A DNA stretch of 44,490 nt. Origin: Lachnospiraceae bacterium. Lineage in GTDB: Bacteria; Bacillota_A; Clostridia; Lachnospirales; Lachnospiraceae. Under the pieces are notes generated by a model. That model was not told the origin of the DNA and did not search any database. It worked only from the letters and a program-made list of their open reading frames with translations. Within the stretch, counting starts at the first letter, position 1. Each line of letters starts with the position of its first letter. The stretch spans positions 1 through 44,490 of the forward strand of contig VSNT01000015.1 in NCBI GenBank assembly GCA_009774465.1. Direction: 5' to 3'. Position numbers and translations under genes: made by a program. Positions 6,651-14,477 of this stretch are shown here, piece after piece.

Positions 6651-9509
6651 ATGGCCAAAATTAAAGTGCATGAAATAGCAAAAGAATTGGGAAAACAAAG
6701 TAAAGAAATTATCAGTTTTTTACAGGATAAAGGAATCGAGGCAAAGGCAGCGCAAAGTTCTCTTGAAGAGGATGCGGCGGCTTTAGTCAGAAAAGCTTTC
6801 GGAAAGCAGGAAGAGGCAAAAGCGGAAGCCGTGCCTGCAGCGGTAAAGGAAGAGGCTGCGCCTGTAACAGAACAGAAGTCATCACCTGCACCGGATGCCG
6901 GAAATAAAACAGCGCCGGCAAAAGCTGCAGGAGGCAAAACGGAAATGCCCAGAAAAAAGAAAAAGATTATTTTTGTAAGTAATCCCCATAACAGTAATAT
7001 GCCGGGACAACGTCCCCAAAATGACCGCAGACCGGCACAGGGAAATCGAAATACAAACACGAATGCAAATGCAGGACGTCAGGGGCAGGGGCAAGGACAG
7101 GGAAGGACGCAGGCAGAAACGCCTCATAAAATCATTCGCCCCTTAACTGCACCTTCCATTCCGGAAAGTATGCAGGTGGATTTTAAGGAAAATGCAAGGA
7201 AAATGATGGGAGATAAACAGCCGGCTAAAACCGCCCCGAAACCGCAAAATATCAGTGCGGCTGAAAGTACGCCTCCCGTAAGGGAAACAGCAGCTCCGAA
7301 ACCATTCCACAAAGACGAAAGGCTTAGAAAGAATGAGAGAACTCAGGAAAATTCTGGAAACAATCAGGGAGAAAGGCCTGCGAGGAACGACGCCCGCAGA
7401 TCTGAAGGCGCTAATCGTCCAGGGAATCAAAGTGGCAGGAATGATTTCAGGAATAATGGTCCTGAAAGGAATAATAACAGACATGGTAACAATAATAACC
7501 GCCCTGAAAGAAGCGACAAAGGACAGGAAAATAGATTTAAGCGTCCTGAAAAGCAGGGTAAGAGTTTCGCTTCGGAAGCCCCGATTAAGGATGAAAAGCG
7601 CAGGGATGAGGAAAAGCGCAGAATAGGGCAGGAGAGAGACAGAAAGTCCAAGAAAGACTTTATTTATGAGGATGATGAGGCTGTCATCAAAAATAAAAAT
7701 AAAGCAGGCAGATTTATCAAGCCTGAAAAGAAGGTAGAAGAGGCAGTTGAAGAACAGATCAAGGTGATTTCTATTCCTGAATCTCTAACCATTAAGGAAC
7801 TTGCCGATAAGATGAAGCTCCAGCCTTCCGTCATTATCAAAAAACTGTTCCTGCAGGGGCAGATTGTAACCGTAAACTCAGAGATTTCCTTTGAAGATGC
7901 GGAAAATATTGCCATTGAATATGAAATTATCTGTGAGAAAGAAGTAAAAGTCGACGTAATTGAAGAATTGCTTAAAGAAGAGGAAGAGGAAGAAGAAACT
8001 CTGGAAAACAGGCCGCCTGTTATCTGTGTAATGGGGCATGTGGATCATGGTAAAACTTCCCTGCTTGATGCAATTCGTAAAACAAATGTGACGGATAAAG
8101 AAGCTGGTGGTATTACACAGCACATAGGTGCATATACTGTAAATGTTAACGATCAGTCCATAACATTCCTTGATACGCCTGGACACGAAGCATTTACAGC
8201 AATGCGTATGCGTGGGGCAAATTCAACGGACATTGCAATTTTAGTAGTTGCGGCGGATGATGGCGTTATGCCTCAGACGGTGGAGGCCATCAACCATGCA
8301 AAAGCTGCCGGAATTGAAATTATTGTGGCAGTAAATAAGATTGATAAGCCGGGAGCCAATATTGACAGAGTAAAACAGGAAATGACAGAGTATGAACTGA
8401 TTCCTGTTGACTGGGGCGGAACAACAGAGTTTGTGCCTGTTTCAGCAAAATCCGGTGAAGGAATTGAAACGCTCCTTGAGACGATTCTGCTTACAGCCGA
8501 AATTCTGGAATTAAAGGCAAATCCCAACAGACGTGCAAGAGGGCTTGTAATTGAAGCCGAGCTGGATAAAGGCCGTGGACCGGTTGCTACCGTTCTGGTG
8601 CAGAAAGGAACACTTCATGTGGGAGATTTCATTTCTGCCGGTGCAAGTCATGGTAAAGTAAGAGCCATGATTGATGATAAGGGAAGAAGAGTAAAGGAAG
8701 CAGATCCTTCTACGCCGGTTGAGATTTTAGGACTTTCCGACGTGCCAAGTGCAGGTGAAGTATTTATCGCCCATGAAAATGACAAGACTGCAAAATCTTA
8801 CGCGGAAACTTATCTTGCTCAAAACAAGGAAAAGATGCTGGAGGAGACCAAGGCAAAGATGTCCCTGGATGATCTTTTCAGCCAGATTCAGGCAGGAAAC
8901 CTGAAAGAACTTAACATTATTGTTAAGGCGGATGTGCAGGGCAGTGTGGAAGCTGTAAAGCAGAGTCTTATGAAGCTTTCCAATGAGGAAGTAGTTGTAA
9001 AATGCATTCATGGCGGCGTAGGCGCCATCAACGAATCCGATGTTTCCTTAGCTTCCGCATCATCGGCAATTATTATTGGGTTTAACGTGCGCCCCGATGC
9101 AATGGCAAAGACTATCGCAGAACGGGAAGGCGTTGATATCAGACTTTACAGAGTTATTTATCAGGCAATTGAAGATATTGAAGCAGCAATGAAGGGAATG
9201 CTGGATCCTGTATTTGAGGAAAAAGTAATTGGTCATGCAGAGGTAAGACAGATATTTAAAGCATCTGCAGTGGGTAATATTGCAGGTTCCTACGTGCTGG
9301 ACGGTGTATTCCAGAGAGACTGCAAGGTACGAATCAGCAGAGAAGGAGATCAGATTTACGAAGGGCAGCTTGCTTCCTTAAAGAGATTTAAGGATGATGT
9401 TAAAGAAGTTAAGGCCGGATTTGAATGTGGTTTTGTTTTTGATGGATTTGACCAGATGCAGGAACTTGATATTGTGGAAGCTTATATTATGGTGGAGGTT
9501 CCCAGGTGA
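6651..9509 (+). CDS. infB: Translation initiation factor IF-2
   Basis: IF-2 is the GTPase that recruits initiator tRNA and joins ribosomal subunits. This 952-residue protein starts with an IF2N module (MAKIKVHEIAKELG), then a long low-complexity linker of about 280 residues rich in Asn, Arg, Pro and Gln, and a second IF2N module near residue 370. The G domain shows GHVDHGKTS (about 461), DTPGHEAF (about 508), NKID (about 562) and SAKSGEG (about 598). Domains II, III and the fMet-tRNA-binding C-terminal domain follow. The stop overlaps the GTG start of rbfA by 4 bp. Confidence 0.99.
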   Translation: MAKIKVHEIAKELGKQSKEIISFLQDKGIEAKAAQSSLEEDAAALVRKAFGKQEEAKAEAVPAAVKEEAAPVTEQKSSPAPDAGNKTAPAKAAGGKTEMPRKKKKIIFVSNPHNSNMPGQRPQNDRRPAQGNRNTNTNANAGRQGQGQGQGRTQAETPHKIIRPLTAPSIPESMQVDFKENARKMMGDKQPAKTAPKPQNISAAESTPPVRETAAPKPFHKDERLRKNERTQENSGNNQGERPARNDARRSEGANRPGNQSGRNDFRNNGPERNNNRHGNNNNRPERSDKGQENRFKRPEKQGKSFASEAPIKDEKRRDEEKRRIGQERDRKSKKDFIYEDDEAVIKNKNKAGRFIKPEKKVEEAVEEQIKVISIPESLTIKELADKMKLQPSVIIKKLFLQGQIVTVNSEISFEDAENIAIEYEIICEKEVKVDVIEELLKEEEEEEETLENRPPVICVMGHVDHGKTSLLDAIRKTNVTDKEAGGITQHIGAYTVNVNDQSITFLDTPGHEAFTAMRMRGANSTDIAILVVAADDGVMPQTVEAINHAKAAGIEIIVAVNKIDKPGANIDRVKQEMTEYELIPVDWGGTTEFVPVSAKSGEGIETLLETILLTAEILELKANPNRRARGLVIEAELDKGRGPVATVLVQKGTLHVGDFISAGASHGKVRAMIDDKGRRVKEADPSTPVEILGLSDVPSAGEVFIAHENDKTAKSYAETYLAQNKEKMLEETKAKMSLDDLFSQIQAGNLKELNIIVKADVQGSVEAVKQSLMKLSNEEVVVKCIHGGVGAINESDVSLASASSAIIIGFNVRPDAMAKTIAEREGVDIRLYRVIYQAIEDIEAAMKGMLDPVFEEKVIGHAEVRQIFKASAVGNIAGSYVLDGVFQRDCKVRISREGDQIYEGQLASLKRFKDDVKEVKAGFECGFVFDGFDQMQELDIVEAYIMVEVPR

Positions 9510-9871
9510 GAAAGAACAGTATGAAAAATACCCGTATTAACGGGGAGGTACAAAAAACTTTGGCGGAAATAATCAGAGGAGATTTAAAGGATCCCAGAAT
9601 CAGTCCTTTAACTTCTGTGGTTTCCGTGGAAGTTGCGCCTGATTTAAAGACCTGCAAAGCATGGATCAGCGTATATGGAGATGAAAAACTGCAAAAGGCC
9701 ACGTTAGAAGGGCTAAAAAGTGCAGAGGGCTTTATCCGCAAAGAGCTGGCAAGAAGAGTCAATTTAAGAAATACGCCGGAAATACGGTTTATTGTGGATC
9801 AGTCAATTGCATATGGTGTGAAAATGTCTAAACTGATTGACGAAGTTAACCGGAAAGATGATGATGAGTAA
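9506..9871 (+). CDS. rbfA: 30S ribosome-binding factor RbfA
   Basis: RbfA is a KH-type protein that binds the 30S subunit during late maturation of 16S rRNA 5' end. The 121-residue protein has the family segments LAEIIRGDLKDPRI, SVVSVEVAPDLK and KAWISVYG. I choose GTG 9506 because GGAGG lies at 9494-9498 with a 7-nt spacer. ATG 9521 is the next alternative. It overlaps the infB stop codon, so it is translationally coupled to IF-2. Confidence 0.96.
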   Translation: MRKNSMKNTRINGEVQKTLAEIIRGDLKDPRISPLTSVVSVEVAPDLKTCKAWISVYGDEKLQKATLEGLKSAEGFIRKELARRVNLRNTPEIRFIVDQSIAYGVKMSKLIDEVNRKDDDE

Positions 9872-9885
9872 AAAAACGGAGATCA

Positions 9886-10839
9886 ATGGTTATGAATATT
9901 TGTGAGGAAGTAAAAAATGCTGCGGCCATTGGCATCAGTGGTCATTTGCGCCCCGATGGGGACTGTGTCGGGGCGGTTATGGGGCTATACCTTTACCTGA
10001 AAAAAGCGTGCCCTATGGCAGATGTGCAGGTTATGCTTGAAAAGCCGGCGGATATCTTTCACTGCATAAAGGATGTGGAAGAAATACATACGGATTTTTG
10101 TACAAATATAGAGGTGTTTGATGTATTCATAGTGCTGGATTCCGATAAGACAAGAATCGGTGATGCCGAAAAGTATTTTGACAGGGCCAAAAAGACAATC
10201 AACATTGATCACCATATCAGTAATGCCGGAAGCGGAATGGTGAACTATATAGAACCCTCCGCCAGCTCCGCCAGTGAACTTGTCTATAAGGTAATGGAAG
10301 ATAAGTCTTTGATTGATGAAGAAATAGCCAGGGCATTATATATCGGAATGATTCATGATACAGGGGTGTTTCAGTACTCCAATACCTCACCGGAAACATT
10401 AAGGATTGCGGCGCAGCTGATTGGTTATGGGTTTGATTTTTCCAGATTGATTGATGAAACTTTTTATGAAAAGACCTATGTTCAAAATCAGATTTTGGGC
10501 AGAGCGCTTTTGGAAAGTATCCTTTTTATGGATGGCAGATGCGTGGTCAGTATGATAGATAAAAAGACCATGAACTTTTACCAGGCAGAGCCCGGTGATC
10601 TGGAGGGAATTGTAAGTCAGTTAAGAAATACCAAAGGTGTGGAATGTGCAATTTTCATGTATCAGATAGAATCTATGAAGTATAAGGTAAGCCTCAGGTC
10701 AAATGGAAAAGTGGATGTTGCCAAAGTGGCGGCTTTCTTTGGCGGCGGCGGACATGTGAGGGCTGCAGGAGCTACCATGCAGGGAACCTTCCATGACATA
10801 GCGAATAATCTGGCGGCACAGATTGAACTGCAGCTCTGA
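9886..10839 (+). CDS. nrnA: DHH-family phosphoesterase, NrnA-like oligoribonuclease/pAp phosphatase
   Basis: This 317-residue DHH/DHHA1 phosphoesterase has the N-terminal metal site GHLRPDGDCVGA, VFIVLDSD, the signature IDHHIS at residues 107-112, and the DHHA1 substrate-binding motif GGGGHVRAAG near residue 286. NrnA degrades very short RNA oligonucleotides to mononucleotides and dephosphorylates 3'-phosphoadenosine 5'-phosphate. The place between rbfA and truB is standard in Firmicutes. ATG 9892 is an alternative start. Confidence 0.92.
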   Translation: MVMNICEEVKNAAAIGISGHLRPDGDCVGAVMGLYLYLKKACPMADVQVMLEKPADIFHCIKDVEEIHTDFCTNIEVFDVFIVLDSDKTRIGDAEKYFDRAKKTINIDHHISNAGSGMVNYIEPSASSASELVYKVMEDKSLIDEEIARALYIGMIHDTGVFQYSNTSPETLRIAAQLIGYGFDFSRLIDETFYEKTYVQNQILGRALLESILFMDGRCVVSMIDKKTMNFYQAEPGDLEGIVSQLRNTKGVECAIFMYQIESMKYKVSLRSNGKVDVAKVAAFFGGGGHVRAAGATMQGTFHDIANNLAAQIELQL

Positions 10840-10924
10840 CAGGCGGTAAGCGGCAGGGTATTGTATACTGTATGCAGTCACATTGAAGGCAGTGATGTCC
10901 ATCTGGGAAAGGTTTAGAATAAAT

Positions 10925-11854
10925 ATGTATCATGGAATGATAAACGTATATAAAGAAGCCGGCTATACATCTCATGATGTGGTAGCCCGGCTTCGCGGTA
11001 TTTGTAAACAGAAAAAAATCGGACACACGGGAACCCTTGATCCGGATGCGGTGGGGGTTCTTCCTGTATGCCTTGGAAACGGAACAAAGTTATGCGATCT
11101 TCTGGCAGATAAAACCAAAGAATATATTGCAGTTTTGCGGCTGGGGGTTGTTACGGACACACAGGATCTTTCTGGAGCAGTTCTGAGAAGAGATCATGCA
11201 GAGGTTGAACCGGAGCTGGTAAAACAGGTAATTGCTTCCTTTCAGGGAGAATTGCAGCAGATTCCTCCCATGTATTCTGCCCTTAAAGTTAACGGAAAAA
11301 AGCTTTATGAACTGGCAAGAGAAGGAAAAGAAATTGAGAGAAAATCAAGGCCCATAACTGTTTATGAAATAGAAGTGCTAAAGGAAGCCCACCCGGAATA
11401 TACCATCAGAGTGAAATGTTCCAGGGGAACTTACATCAGAACCCTGTGCCATGACATAGGACAGAAACTGGGATGCGGCGGTGCTATGGCAAGCTTGTCA
11501 AGAATAAGAGTTGGAGAGTTTCAAATTGAGCAGGCATATACCCTTGACCAGCTTCAATGCCTTGCGGAAAAAGGCCAGCTTTCCAGGGTGGTAATTCCGG
11601 TAGAAAAAATGTTTGAAAAACTTCCTTTTGTTTCTGTAAAAGAAGAAGGATATAAAGGACTTAAAAATGGGAATCAGCTAAAACTGGAGGAACTTCAATT
11701 AGAAAAAAGTTCTCTTAAGCAGGACCTGGATCAAATAAAAGATGGACAGGAAGTGCGGGTGTATGACCATAAAGGAATTTTTTACGGAGTCTACAGTTAC
11801 AGAAGGCAGTGCAGGCTGTTTTGTCCGGTGAAGCTTTTTTTACCGGAAGTGTAA
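10925..11854 (+). CDS. truB: tRNA pseudouridine-55 synthase TruB
   Basis: TruB converts U55 in the T-loop of tRNA to pseudouridine. The catalytic motif is GHTGTLDPDAVGVLP with the nucleophilic Asp. Later motifs include PPMYSALKVNGKKLYELAREG and the RCSRGTYIRTL-like segment. I start at ATG 10925 because the sequence MYHGMINVYKEAGYTSHD aligns with the usual M-NG-I-N-V-K-x-G-x-TSHD beginning. The longer frame from 10883 adds 14 unconserved residues. The 85-bp gap after nrnA is larger than elsewhere in the operon and carries no clear signal. A purine-rich GGAAAGG lies 12 nt upstream of the start. Confidence 0.95.
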   Translation: MYHGMINVYKEAGYTSHDVVARLRGICKQKKIGHTGTLDPDAVGVLPVCLGNGTKLCDLLADKTKEYIAVLRLGVVTDTQDLSGAVLRRDHAEVEPELVKQVIASFQGELQQIPPMYSALKVNGKKLYELAREGKEIERKSRPITVYEIEVLKEAHPEYTIRVKCSRGTYIRTLCHDIGQKLGCGGAMASLSRIRVGEFQIEQAYTLDQLQCLAEKGQLSRVVIPVEKMFEKLPFVSVKEEGYKGLKNGNQLKLEELQLEKSSLKQDLDQIKDGQEVRVYDHKGIFYGVYSYRRQCRLFCPVKLFLPEV

Positions 11855-11880
11855 TACAAGACAGCGGGTAAGGATGAATT

Positions 11881-12813
11881 ATGAAAATTATTTGCGACAC
11901 GACAAAATTCCAGATAGAAGAAAAGTCTGCTGTTGCCATTGGAAAGTTTGATGGTGTACACAGAGGGCATATGGAGCTTTTGTCCCACATTATTCAAAAG
12001 AAAAAAGAGAAAATGGCGGCAGTGGTTTTTACATTCCATCCTTCTGCGGCGGCTTTTTTTGGGCGAAAGGGTGAGGCAGAGCTTACTACCCGATACGAAA
12101 AAAGGCAGTTGTTTGAGGCTATGGGAGTGGATGTTCTGGTTGAATTCCCATTAAATAAAGAGACAGCCGCCACACCGCCAGGGGAATTTGTAGAAAAGAT
12201 TCTCATCCGCCAGATGAATGCAGGATATATTGCTGCCGGAGCAGATGTGTCCTTTGGGTATAAAGGGCTTGGAAATAAGGAACTTCTACTCAAGATGGGG
12301 GAAGAATTTGACTATCAGGTAGAAATTATAAATAAAGTATATGAAAAAGAGCGGGAGATCAGCTCCACTTATGTAAGAGAAGAAGTTGAAAAAGGCGATA
12401 TGGAGAAAACTGCCCGTCTGCTTGGAAGATTTTACAGCTTTGAAGGGCAGGTGGAGCGTGGAAACCGGCTTGGAAGAAGACTGGGGATGCCCACTTTGAA
12501 TTTGTATCCTGAAAGGGAAAAGCTGCTTCCGCCTAAAGGGGTGTATTATTCAAGAGTACTTTTTGAAGGAGGCACATACCCGGGGATAACCAATATCGGA
12601 CTGAAACCTACGGTAAATTCTTCCAGCCAGGTCAGTGTGGAAACTTATTTGTACGACTTTGACAAGGACATGTATGGCAGAAAAATTGTGACGGAATTGT
12701 TACAATTTAAGCGGCCGGAACAGAAATTTGAAAATGTGGAAAGCTTAAAGGCGCAGATGGAAAAAGATATTGCACAGGGCAGAATGTTTCATCTTAAAAA
12801 GACCTGTTCCTAA
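11881..12813 (+). CDS. ribF: Bifunctional riboflavin kinase / FAD synthetase
   Basis: RibF makes FMN from riboflavin and then FAD from FMN. The N-terminal nucleotidyltransferase domain has GKFDGVHRGH (about 21-30) and a later ISSTYVREEVEKGD segment, equivalent to the ISSTxIR motif. The C-terminal flavokinase domain has GRRLGMPTLNLYP and GVYYSRV, followed by TNIGLKPTV. Its length of 310 residues is normal. It closes the nusA-infB operon, starting 26 bp after truB. There is no FMN riboswitch upstream. Confidence 0.97.
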   Translation: MKIICDTTKFQIEEKSAVAIGKFDGVHRGHMELLSHIIQKKKEKMAAVVFTFHPSAAAFFGRKGEAELTTRYEKRQLFEAMGVDVLVEFPLNKETAATPPGEFVEKILIRQMNAGYIAAGADVSFGYKGLGNKELLLKMGEEFDYQVEIINKVYEKEREISSTYVREEVEKGDMEKTARLLGRFYSFEGQVERGNRLGRRLGMPTLNLYPEREKLLPPKGVYYSRVLFEGGTYPGITNIGLKPTVNSSSQVSVETYLYDFDKDMYGRKIVTELLQFKRPEQKFENVESLKAQMEKDIAQGRMFHLKKTCS

Positions 12814-12832
12814 AAAAGACCATAAACATTCA

Positions 12833-12861
12833 TTGACAGACCAAAGGGAACTTGTTATAAT
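12833..12861 (+). promoter_or_regulatory. Consensus sigma-A promoter of the NlpC/P60 gene
   Basis: TTGACA (12833-12838) and TATAAT (12856-12861) are both perfect consensus hexamers with a 17-bp spacer. This is the strongest promoter by eye in the window, with transcription predicted to start near 12868. Confidence 0.9.
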
Positions 12862-12875
12862 GACCATATTGAATT

Positions 12876-12892
12876 TGTAACAATTTTGTAAC
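12876..12892 (+). promoter_or_regulatory. Candidate WalR-type binding site
   Basis: TGTAAC (12876-12881) and TGTAAC (12887-12892) are direct repeats separated by 5 bp, which exactly matches the published WalR (YycF) consensus TGTWAH-N5-TGTWAH. The repeat continues as a longer 11-bp period (TTTGTAACAA twice), so both half-sites face the same side of the helix. It lies about 8-25 bp after the predicted start site, a position where WalR acts as a repressor in B. subtilis. Confidence 0.55.
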
Positions 12893-12909
12893 AACTTTGG
12901 AGGTCAGAT

Positions 12910-13971
12910 GTGAAAAAAAAGATGATACAGGGAATATGTGTGCTTACTGCAGCGTTATTCCTTGGACAACCAATAAATTTAAAAGCAGCAGAAGTAAATG
13001 ATACGGACAGGCAGTGGGAAGATACGGAAAACACAGAGCTTCTTACCGCCGGAATTGGAGATATTTTTTATTCCAAACTGACAGAAACAGAATATAAGGA
13101 AATTGCCAGAAGAGCGGAAGGTGCACTTTGGGGCTATACTCATCTTGGCATTTGTAATGTAGAGGAAAATAATTTGAATATCAGACAGGCACCTGATGAG
13201 TCAGGAAAGCTGGTAGGCAAGCTTCCTAAAAATGCCGCCTGCGAGATTGTAAGCAGTGAAAATGGATGGGCCTATATTACTTCCGGCAAAGTGGAAGGCT
13301 ACGTGAAAGAGGAATATCTGCTTACCGGTTTTGAGGCAAAAAGACGCGGTGAAGAACTTGCGTCAGCAATTGCAGTGGCAACTGCAGATGGTTTAAATAT
13401 CAGAGAATTTCCAAATACGGATGCAGAAGTGGTTACACAGGTGGCATCCGGAGAAATGCTTGATATAGTAGAAATTCAGGATGACGGGTGGATTAAAGTG
13501 TATCTGGATGACGAAGAAGTTTTTGTATCCAGCGATTATGTGGAAGTGAAATCAGATTTGGAAACAGCCATTACCATGACGGAGCTTTTGTATGGACAGG
13601 GTGTTTCGGATGTGCGTGTTGATTTAAGCCAGTATGCAAAACAGTTTTTAGGAAATCCTTACGTGTGGGGCGGTACCAGTCTTACAAAGGGTGCGGATTG
13701 TTCCGGTTTTGTTTTAAGTGTATTTGCAAAATACGGTGTTTCCCTGCCTCATTCTTCAAGAGCCCAGGCCAATATGGGGACAAGCATCAGTGCATCTGAA
13801 CTGCAGCCCGGAGACTTGATTTTTTATGCAAAGGGCGGAACGATCAATCATGTTGCCATTTACATTGGAAATGGACAGGTGATTCACGCCAGCAGCCCGA
13901 AAACAGGAATTAAAATTTCCAACTATAATTACAGAACCCCTTATAAGATGGTGAAGATTCTTCAGGATTAA
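12910..13971 (+). CDS. Secreted SH3-domain NlpC/P60 cell-wall endopeptidase
   Basis: This 353-residue exported protein is expected to cleave peptide stems of peptidoglycan. A signal peptide covers about residues 1-26 (KKK, hydrophobic core, LKAA). Two bacterial SH3 domains follow at about 80-140 and 150-215. The C-terminal NlpC/P60 domain has an intact triad: Cys264 in ADCSGF, His314 in INHVAIYI and His326 in VIHASS. The GTG start at 12910 has TTTGGAGG six bases upstream. It is monocistronic, with a consensus promoter and a WalR-like site. Both fit regulation as a growth-linked autolysin. Confidence 0.93.
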   Translation: MKKKMIQGICVLTAALFLGQPINLKAAEVNDTDRQWEDTENTELLTAGIGDIFYSKLTETEYKEIARRAEGALWGYTHLGICNVEENNLNIRQAPDESGKLVGKLPKNAACEIVSSENGWAYITSGKVEGYVKEEYLLTGFEAKRRGEELASAIAVATADGLNIREFPNTDAEVVTQVASGEMLDIVEIQDDGWIKVYLDDEEVFVSSDYVEVKSDLETAITMTELLYGQGVSDVRVDLSQYAKQFLGNPYVWGGTSLTKGADCSGFVLSVFAKYGVSLPHSSRAQANMGTSISASELQPGDLIFYAKGGTINHVAIYIGNGQVIHASSPKTGIKISNYNYRTPYKMVKILQD

Positions 13972-13979
13972 AAAAATCC

Positions 13980-14008
13980 TTTACACATAAGAAGAGTTAT
14001 GCTATCAT
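13980..14008 (+). promoter_or_regulatory. Sigma-A promoter of rpsO
   Basis: TTTACA (13980-13985) and TATCAT (14003-14008) are separated by 17 bp, with transcription predicted from about 14015. This leaves a leader of about 85 nt before rpsO. Confidence 0.6.
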
Positions 14009-14026
14009 AAATAAGCATGAAATCAG

Positions 14027-14075
14027 CCGATGCTCAGATGCTTGGACACTCCGACCACTTCCTGGCATCAGGCGG
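14027..14075 (+). promoter_or_regulatory. Structured rpsO leader, possible S15 autoregulatory element
   Basis: An imperfect stem pairs 14035-14045 with 14061-14071 (core GATGC/GCATC, plus GG/CC) around a 15-nt loop. A competing upstream copy, CCGATGC at 14027-14033, can pair with GCATC and CGG on the 3' side. S15 is known to repress its own mRNA through structured leaders in many bacteria, with sequences that differ between lineages. That this leader binds S15 is an inference. Confidence 0.4.
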
Positions 14076-14098
14076 TTTGAAAATAAGGAGGAAACACA

Positions 14099-14365
14099 AT
14101 GATTTCTAAAGAAAAGAAAACAGCTATTATGAAAGAGTATGCAAGATGTGAAGGTGATACAGGTTCACCGGAAGTACAGATTGCAGTATTATCAGCAAGA
14201 ATCCAGGAGCTTACAGAGCACTTGAAAGAGCATCCGAAGGATAATCATTCCAGAAGAGGTATGTTCAAGATGGTAGGTCAAAGACGTGGTCTTCTTAATT
14301 ATCTGAAAGAGAAAGATATTGAAAGATATCGTGCTTTGATTGAAAAACTGGGACTTAGAAAGTAA
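14099..14365 (+). CDS. rpsO: 30S ribosomal protein S15
   Basis: This is an 88-residue primary rRNA-binding protein of the small subunit. The sequence matches the family throughout: GDTGSPEVQIA, LSARIQELTEHLKEHPKDNHSRRG and LLNYLKEKDIERY. A strong SD (AAGGAGG) precedes ATG 14099. It has its own promoter and structured leader and is followed by a terminator-like hairpin before pnp. Confidence 0.99.
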   Translation: MISKEKKTAIMKEYARCEGDTGSPEVQIAVLSARIQELTEHLKEHPKDNHSRRGMFKMVGQRRGLLNYLKEKDIERYRALIEKLGLRK

Positions 14366-14378
14366 AGATGGCAGTTTT

Positions 14379-14414
14379 AGGGCGGAGCATACCGAAATTC
14401 GGACTCCGCCCTTT
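14379..14414 (+). terminator. Hairpin between rpsO and pnp
   Basis: AGGGCGGAG (14379-14387) pairs with CTCCGCCCT (14404-14412), and an inner CCGAAATTCGG extends the structure. It is followed by only a short T-run. It could be a partial terminator or the RNase-processing hairpin often found between rpsO and pnp. Confidence 0.65.
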
Positions 14415-14477
14415 GTAATATGCTGCTGCATGAAAGAATGTGCAGACAGCCGGTAAGATAAGAAAAGGAGAGAGAAT

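Noticed and set aside
12814..12832. Terminator directly after ribF
   Set aside because: The short sequence has A-runs but no inverted repeat with a T-run; I see no convincing terminator there.
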